A stretch of DNA of 45,585 nucleotides from Tubiluchus corallicola. Its lineage: Eukaryota; Priapulida; Priapulimorpha; Priapulimorphida; Tubiluchidae. Made by a program: the position numbers and the translations under genes. Every line of letters starts with the position of its first letter. The first letter of the stretch is position 1. Location of the stretch: contig JAQGDQ010000480.1 in the NCBI GenBank assembly GCA_030141605.1, positions 126,001 to 171,585 on the forward strand. Direction: 5' to 3'. The notes beneath the pieces were generated by a model, which was not told the origin of the DNA, did not search any database, and worked only from the letters and a program-made list of their open reading frames with translations. This document shows positions 33,901 through 42,900 of the stretch, piece by piece.

Positions 33901-36900
33901 ATAAGCTTCAAAACATTGTTAGTTTTATAACAAAAGCCACCTTTTATTTGAAGTGAATTCTTCCCTACTATTTAAATTCCCTTAGAAAACACGCTGCAAC
34001 ATACGTACGTGTAAAATCATAATCAACTGCAAAATATTAGTAATAACGAGAAAAGCTACAGTAGATAATTTTAAGGCTTACGGAATGAGTGCGGTCCCAA
34101 TGGAAACAACTTTTGCGGACGTAAAACGTGCGGACAGAAAAGTCTGTGTCTGTGCGGACGCAGTGGAAGCGCGGCCTTATTGTACATGCATTTCTTATGT
34201 AGTTAGAGTTTTTCAAATTAGAATTATTTACGTGTCATGTGCTTGTTTAATATTATCTTACCTTTTCTACACTACGATGTTTAAGATGAAGTAAGTCCTA
34301 CCTAGGTTAGCTGAACTACATGTTCAATTAATTGGTACATTTATGATTACTGTTTATTAGTAAAACTTAGCTGTTGTTTTGTGCTTGACTCTGATTTTTT
34401 TACATTTTCCGCTTTTCACAGATTCTTCTTAATTTCGTCTGTGCATCGATAACAACCCTAGAATTTTCGGTGGTTGTAGCTTAGAAAATAGTCTCAAGAT
34501 AGTTTCAGATAAATTTTTGGTCGATGTCAAAATAGTTTTATATTCTTTTTGTATCTTTAGTTACTATTTTATCTATATGAGATAAAATGATGAAATATAA
34601 ATATCTCACTTGCATCAATCTCATTTCAATTCAGAACTCTTATTTAACTATCGTAGCTCATTGTGTTTTCTTTTCACAGAAAAGGGTTTATTTCCCATTG
34701 TTTTCAACTTGGCTGCTAATGCTAAAATAGAAGTGAATTCCACATGTGGAGAACTCGAACCAGAAACCTACTGTAAACTAGTGGAACATGTGGTCGATGC
34801 TCCAAAAGACAGGTGAGAGAATTCCGTAAAAATATTTCGGTATTATGAGTCTGTGTACATAACAACATTCTCTTACGAATGTCTAGTCATTAGCGTTAGT
34901 TTTTACATCTAGGTTACATTTCATTAAAAATACATTTTTGTGCCATATTTGTACTACCCTGCAAACTCGGGCTTTTGTTTTCTTTTTGCTCTTCCTTCGT
35001 GCAGCACCGTTTATAAGTTGGTAATATGAACTCAATTTTCTTCCAGCCAGAATCTCGTCTGTGGTTCATGATTTTGACTCAAATTTATCTTGTGTTGTGG
35101 GAACATTTGACGAAATATTCAATTAGAGTACCTAACAGAATTATGAAAGTCCAAAAGTAAAGTATTTATTTTCCGGGATCGTTTTTGAAAATGGAAAGCT
35201 ACAAAGTGGTTTAGCATGCACGTGAAATGGTAAACGTTCAAAAACAAAATGGTCTATTCTATTCTATAAAACCTTTTAACGCACGGACTTGTTTGGGTCT
35301 TGCTGGATATTGTTGTGGTGTGTTTGCCGGCCTTTCTTGGGTCTCGTAAAATGTAAAACACTTCTTAAAGCCGATTTTGTATTTATGATGGACTTATCTA
35401 ACCACTGATTGTTGTAGTTATGTTAGCTATGTTCTTGTGTTTCAGGCAACCTCAGTGCTCTATCTGCGACCTAAACAGCGCCGATGAGACGTTACGCCAT
35501 CTTCCCGAATATGCCATTGACGGTAGCCATAGATGGTGGCAAAGTCCCTCCTTGGCCAATGGACGTAACTTCAACTTTGTCACAATCACTCTGGACTTGG
35601 GTCAGGTAATGAGTTGATAGAATAATTCCCTATTGATCATTGAAAATAGATTGAATTTTCACTGGATATTGTTGTGGTGTGTTTTGCCCGCCTTTCTTGA
35701 GGTTCAGAAGTAGTAAAAAACTTCTTAAAGTGGATTTTGTTGTTATGTTAAGCTTATTTAACCTCTATTTGCTGTAGCTATTTTTACATACTATTTTATG
35801 AACAATAGATGATTACATCCACTGGAGGAAGAGTGAAATTTACACATGGAAGGAATTAGTGGTTGACTGTTTAATAAGACAACGTGTTTTGTTAGAAAAT
35901 GTAATAATAATTTATGAATCATAGAGGGCTTGAGTTTGAGAATTAGTATTTGATACATATTGGTTTTACTGTAGCACCTATACACTATAAGCCTGTGCTT
36001 CAGTGACGTTGAGTTAGTTGCGCATTCAAAACTCTTTAAAGTACATTCCCTCGTACATTAAGAATTCATTCATATCATTTTTAGTGCAATAAAAGTAATT
36101 AATTAGTGTTCCATGGTGCAGTGAATAGGATTTGTCGAGCAGATTTGTTTGGCTGAAGCTTTAATTAAAGCCTCCATTGTTAATGAAGGTAAACTTGTCA
36201 ACATCGCAAAGCTCTAGTGTAAACACACAACTCTGCAAGTGTAAACAGTCTTGCGCCTGCTGACTGCATGCTCCGAGTTGCATAATGTGAACAGGGTTTT
36301 ATTTGTTCACTGATCAGCACATGTTAGGATGATGTATGACGTCACATTGCGTTATATGCTTACATTAACAACATTAAGTACAACTTGTCTATAGGTAGGT
36401 CTAACAAAAAAAATTGTCGTTTCTTTAGCAATATTGTAAAAAAAGTTCAGTTAGGAAAACAATTCGATTTAAATTTTTTTTGGCGTGCATAAATTCAAGC
36501 ATTGGTACATATTACCAGAGCCTGATTATGACTTTTACGGATCCTAAGCAAATTAAAATTATGGAGCCCTTCAGACGAAACCACCCTCTAATTTGCTCGC
36601 ACTCGTCTCATTTTTTTTAAATGATATACTTTAGCAATATTTGCATAGCTGGGCCCCATATTTCAAATGAAGGTCTTCAAAGAGTGGCTCTTATCTCAAG
36701 TAAAGGGCCTCCAACAAAAACCTTTAAAAGTTGTCGCAAATAAAAGGCCTCAAACAGAGATTCTTTATCTCAAACTATGTTTATTCTTTATCTGAAAATT
36801 GGATTTTCAGACTTCCTGGCCTGTTTTAAAGTCAGCAATGCAAAGTATGCCCCCTCCCAGCTTGAGGGGTCCTAGGCTGCAGCCTATACTAGCCTATAGG

Positions 36901-39900
36901 ATAATCCAGCCCTGCATATTACATTGACATGCATTTACCTTAATCAAAAACAATATAGTGCTACAATATCAAAAACAATATAGTGCTACAATATACATGC
37001 ACGTAATTATAGAGAAGAACTGAGAACCGCATGGCAATAAGGTTACCCATCTACTTTACCTAATAATACGAAATCGATGGTAAAAATGGAATTATGTTAC
37101 TTCATGCAGGAAAATCAGAAGAGGAGATGTGTAGAAAGAGAAAAATATTGCACTGTAAACAACAACGAAAATCCATAAGGGAAATTTGGAGGTAGCAAAA
37201 ATTCTGCAAACAAGAAACCAAAATACTGCATGGATAGAAATCATTAGCAACAAACTAGTAACTAGTAAATTCGTGCAATTTTTTTTTAATTATGGTTATT
37301 CATACAGTAGAACAATGTTGGTTAGCTAGCTTAAATCGGTATAGATCCGCCATGGGAAATAAACATGGCAACACATGTCCACGGCCTTACTGAAGCCAAG
37401 TGTTTGTTTAATGGATGGCTATTTGTTGATTGTATTATGAGTGACCATTACACTGGCCGCTGGTCAGTTGGTTATCATTATGTAAATGTGTGGGGCCCTT
37501 ACAGTTGAAAACTAAGCAGTTAAGTCAACTGGCATTTTGCAGCAGGTATTGTGCAGAAGCGTTGTTGATGTGTTACTTGACTGGTCTCTGAGGCTATAAC
37601 TTATATAAAAAAGCCAAGATTTTAAACTCACTATTGAACCCGTGCTCTTGTCGATCATGCAAATATTTGCTGACACTGTTGCAATCGAAGCTTTCAAATA
37701 TGTATCTTTACATGTACAGAATAATCGTCTGTTATTTTCCTCTTGGATCATTCTTAACTTCACTTCTTGTGGTCAAGTTTCATTTACATTTTATGGTACA
37801 ATTGTTAGCGGTAAGAAATGTAGAATTTTCTGTTAAAGTGATGTTCACCTTAAATTCGTTTATTCTACACATAAATACCCTGAATACTTCGGTATATAAA
37901 TTAAAAGGGCATTAAAAAAGCTACATCACTTTTAAATTTTATGCCTATTTATGCTTAGTCATGTTACTGTGATTAAGGCCATGTTACATATAGGTCTAAT
38001 ACTGCCTATATGCCTATTAACTTGATAGCCTTAATACTATTTATATAAACTAATTAATAACAATGTAAACTGAATAATGTATTAATAAACTAAATTATGT
38101 ATCAATAATTATGTAAACTAAGTAATAACTAATTCGAGTGTATTTCAAATTTAGCAAAATTCTCTGGGTGTCTAAAGAAGAATAAAGTTTTCAGGTTTTA
38201 AATGTCAACTTTTAAAGCACGAAATGGGCGGTGCAGTCACAGATTCGGCTCTATCCTTAGTCATTATAAAGAAAATATTCAGTGCGACGTGCGAATAGTG
38301 TTTATTTTTCAGACAAAAGCTTCATGAGAGGGAGAGAGAGAGAGTTTCCTTGGCGGGTTTTTCTTCGCTGGTTCAATATTTTTATTCGTACAGTGTCTAC
38401 AAAACTAAATATTATTCTGCTACACGAAGACCGTTTTGAAAACGGTAAGATTGGCCTCTGTATGGTACCGCCACAGCCTATGGCACTTATTTGAACCTTT
38501 TGACTGTAGACTGTCAATCTGGCTCGGCCTGATTCCGGGCAATTTGGGTGGAAGATACTCTCAGCAGTATCTTCATCAGTTCCTAAATACTGTCATTTGG
38601 TCTCCAGAATCCGTTTTGCCACCTACTGCTTATATTTTTATCGTGGATGCAGAACATATTCTTTTAAAACCAGTTTTTTTCCTCGGAAATCTTATCTGCG
38701 GAATTCGGTATGACGAACTTGGTTGCCTATTAACTACAACCTGGTGGGCACTTCTTGGCTTCAAGAAGAATAAGCTGCAAATTGCTAAAACTGGATTCTA
38801 ATTAATCATGTAACTAATTATTAATTAATTATTAAGGAAAAGGTGAGACAGTAAGCCAGACAATGTATCTTATTCATATTCTGACTGGCATACGTTCCAC
38901 TTTGTCCGTTAAGGAAGCTAATATCCAGAGGCAGCTTGACAGATGAAGCTCTCCAGGAGTAGTTTTCCAGTGGTTACTCATCCAATTACCACCTTGGGTC
39001 TGCCTAACTTCAGTCGCTATTCGCCCCAGCTATTACCGTGCCATTTCCGTTACCGTTGTCGAATACTAGCATCGCTCGCCGCTTTTCAGCCGTAGAAAGC
39101 ATTTTTTGAGGTGGAATTCCAAGCACTGAACTGCTGAATACGTTTCTCAAAAGAAAATCCCAGTATTTGTCCCTCGCATTCATACATTTCAGCGCTTCTG
39201 TACACACTCGTAGGTGCTTAGTTCAATATTTGTTTGAGAGTATTGGACGTAGGTTTACCTCCTTAGGGTGTAACGCACCTTTCCATAACAAATCTTTTGA
39301 TGTGGGCCGCCTCTGAGTTCTCTTTTGAGCGGTGAGCTTGTTTGCGTTTTAGTTCATCTGCCCATCTTAGTGGTTTTTAGCTATTGTCTGGTGGCTAGTG
39401 TAGAAGCGCATGTTAAACTAGAACAGCTTGACATTCCAGTTTCAAAATCATGTTAAGTTTTTGCAGAGAGCACGGGTGAACGGTAACTCCGGTAATTAGG
39501 ACTCCTATGGATGCATTACCTTTTAGCCTAAGTGAAGATCCGAACAGACATACAATTCAGAGACATGTATCTTTAAAGTACAAAAACACTCTTCGTAAAT
39601 AAAGCTTAAAAAATCGTCGTGTTTTTTTATATAACGTACGTGCTGTCTTACTGCATACAGGGCTTGCGCTAGCAGCAACGCTGTTTGAAACTAATATATT
39701 TAAGCTCCCGCGATGACTATTAAGCGCAGCCATTCAACGGTAAGTCGTTTGAAACAAATTTAGATTACACTGCGTGAAGTTTGAAAAAAATAATAGATCA
39801 TTCGTAGCACACTCTTCGCTGACTAAGCATAAATTTAAATTACTTTATATTGTCAATAAGATCAACATTGTTTTTGGTGAATCAGCGGTGAACCCTGGGA

Positions 39901-42900
39901 TGGCAATGTAGTGCCATTTTACCATATGGCGCAAACATTTAAATTGCTGTAAAATTCTTAATGTTTACTTGAAAATAAGTTTCTTAAGTAAGCGTAATGC
40001 TAAGTGCCAACTTTCCATGGAAAGTCTTTAAAATATCCTTTCTTCTTCTTCTTTAACAATGAGGAAATAAAATGACAGACCATAAATGGGTGTGATGAGT
40101 GTAAAATAGGCCTATGTAACTTACCATCGATTACATGAAATTACAAAGCTTTGGAGAATTAAAGCATAACGCTGAAATAAACCAATTAGATTCTTTAGAC
40201 AATTTGACACTCGGCAGTGACAAGGTCTACCCAGTATAGCTGATTGTGGTAGGACAGGAATCTATCTTAGTATCAGTAATATTTTTCTTAGATAAACTAC
40301 TAAGCTAATTTATAAGCTTTGTCCCTCAACAAGGATGCATAAACGTTGTCCCTCAGTGAGGCAAATGTCAAATGAAATAGCACAAAAGCAGTTTTCTGGC
40401 AGTCATCCATCCATTTACAGGCCTGACTTAATGTTGTGCTACTTTAGTTACAAACAGATACAATGCTCACTCAGCTACTCTTCTTGTCCTTAACACTGTG
40501 TATTGTGATTGTAACGCAACCAATTTATAAACTATTCAAAGTAAACAAAATATTCAGACAAAACGATATTAAATCGTCCACGACGGACCCTTTTAACTAG
40601 GATCACGGGTAAATATTGTTTGATATTTGCAGGTATTTCAGGTGGCATACATAATAATAAAAGCTGCTATTTCTCCCAGGCCGGGAAACTGGATTCTGGA
40701 GCGTTCGGTGGACGGGATAGATTACAAACCATGGCAGTATTATGCAATGACTGATTCAGACTGCTGGAATACTTATGGTAGGTCACTCTATAATTTTGTA
40801 AATGTTCACAGTTTACCAGGCTAAGTATCACTTGCGGTTAAGTTACAAATGCTTATTTGAGATTTTTCGTATTACGATTTTAGCAACTGGTCCTATAGTC
40901 ACTGAAATGCGTGCCACTAGTTTCGGTCGCTCAAGATTGAGACGAGTCTTAACCAGTTTTGGCACAAATACGGCCTGATTTTTATTGCTACAGCACGTGA
41001 AAATAGATTAGGTGCATTTTCCGATAGCGGGGGGGGGGGTAATACTAAATCGAAAGACAATATTATTACATACAACAAGGAATCCACGAGACTTCGTAAT
41101 GCACAGATAATTTGTGACATTTTGTAGCAGTTTTTCTGAGGTAACGAGCTAGTTATAAAAAAACTTGAGGTCTTACTGTTGTCATTCAGCGAATTTTAGG
41201 GAACAACCTCTAACAATACCAGAAAAGCAGTAAACATATAACTAATACATTTCTGAGGGCTAAGTTTGAATGTAGACATTCTATAACGTAATTATAATAT
41301 TATTATAACTGTGATGCTTTGTGTGGTGTGTGTCCTCAGTCATCAGTGAATCAACAAAATGAAGGGCTTACTCAGTATTATACAGTGTTGCTTAAAGCTT
41401 AACTTTGCATGTAGATTGTAAAAGACAGCGTTTTGGTGGCCTTTGACCTTGGGTCACTCACAATATCTTGTATTTAATATCAAAACTGATCAGAATTTGC
41501 TTTACGATTTAAAAACCTTTTCAAATTAAGCAACTGAGGGCCCCTGACCTATTTTCTGTTAGAAATGTCCAGCGCTTGACTCCACCCGCATTGTGAATTT
41601 TTTTACAGGTTTACAACCCACGGTTGGATTACCTCGCTACAGAAGTGATGATGAGGTCATTTGTACTTCTCGTTATTCACATTTAGAGCCATTGGAGAAA
41701 GGAGAGGTGGGTCTCCTTCTCTCTTTCTCTCTCTCTCTTTCTTTCTCTCTCTCTCTCTCTCTCTCGCTCTCTCGCTCTCTCTCTCCCTCCTTTCCTCACT
41801 TCTTTCTCTTTCTATCTGTGTTTTTCTCCCCGTTTCTTTGTTCCTCAATCTCTCGCTCTCATACACTCTCATTGACTCTTTCTCTTCCTTTCAACGACCT
41901 TCTCTTAACTTTCAACTTCTTTTTAAGTTTTCCCTCTTTTTTGATCTTATTGTATTTTTCTGTCTTCTGTTAGCCTACCCATTCCTTGTCCACCATGTAC
42001 AACTTTCCTAAAAAGATACGATCCATATCTTATTTATTAGGTCTACTTGGTGTGCATGGTGCTTATCAAACGCTATCTAAACATGTCATATAAATGGTAA
42101 CTTTCGCTGTAGAAATAGCAGCCGACCAATCGAGTTTGTTTATTGATTTTTCGTCTGCTTGTTTACTTGTTTATGAAGCGGGCCACCGACTTCTTGTTGC
42201 TGGTGGTGTAAATAAAACTAAAACTACGGGGTAAAACTTTCAAACATCCCACTACGTAACACAGTTATTTAGAATTGGCAGCTTTTACAGTATTTTTTCA
42301 ATAATAACGGTGTTATTTGCCACATTTTCTTCACAGAAGATTTAGAATATTTTCCTACAAATGATTTTCCTCGTTAGGCTTACTCATTTTCTCATTATGG
42401 TGGGGTTTTTATAATTGTAGTGCATGCAAGTAATTTACATGCAAGGTCTCGAGTAAATTACTAGGGGTGAGCATCGAACATTTGAGTTCGAACCTAAAAA
42501 TTATAGATTCGAGTAATTCAGCACTTCAGTCACATACGTTCTTTATCATTAGAACGATTGAAACGTCATGGAAATAGCACAATTTTTTTGTGATTTCTGT
42601 GCACAATTTTAAACAAATTGTTAGTAGTTTTACTGCAGAACAAAAGTGAGTAATGTGCATGATCTTTGTAAGACTAACCTTTACTGGTGGTTCGAAAACT
42701 TGTTCGAAAATCTCAATTCGAATTCGAAATACTGGCGTTTGTTTCAATTCGAATTCGAAAGTCGCAAATTCGATTCGAATTCGCTTTCTGGTAGAAAATG
42801 TCTACCTCTATTAATCACGAGAAGAATAATTATGTTATGATACAGCAATGACCATTAAAAGTGTTTTATCACATTCGTTGTATAGTACGAGAATGACCTA

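Larger units (their letters stand above)
20210..34679. other. Laminin alpha intron 1 (14.5 kb)
   Basis: Phase 1. Contains small tandem duplications, a LINE fragment, microsatellites, the 3.6-kb unit bounded by perfect 165-bp inverted repeats, GAT-rich tracts, a tRNA-like SINE remnant and a Harbinger element. Several short open frames (for example 30862-31119 + and 29322-28918 -) have no recognised homology. Confidence 0.75.
35606..40632. other. Laminin alpha intron 3 (5.0 kb)
   Basis: Phase 0. Contains the duplicated segment, a hAT-type MITE and a short tandem duplication. Unrecognised open frames: 38436-38801 (+, 121 codons) and 39207-39010 (-, 65 codons, reading KYWDFLLRNVFSSSVLG). The latter sits in a slightly CpG-richer patch and could be a transposon fragment. 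Confidence 0.7.

Noticed and set aside
38436-38801. 121-codon + frame in laminin intron 3
   Set aside because: No recognisable family, no flanking splice sites that fit the laminin phase; kept only as a note in the intron entry.
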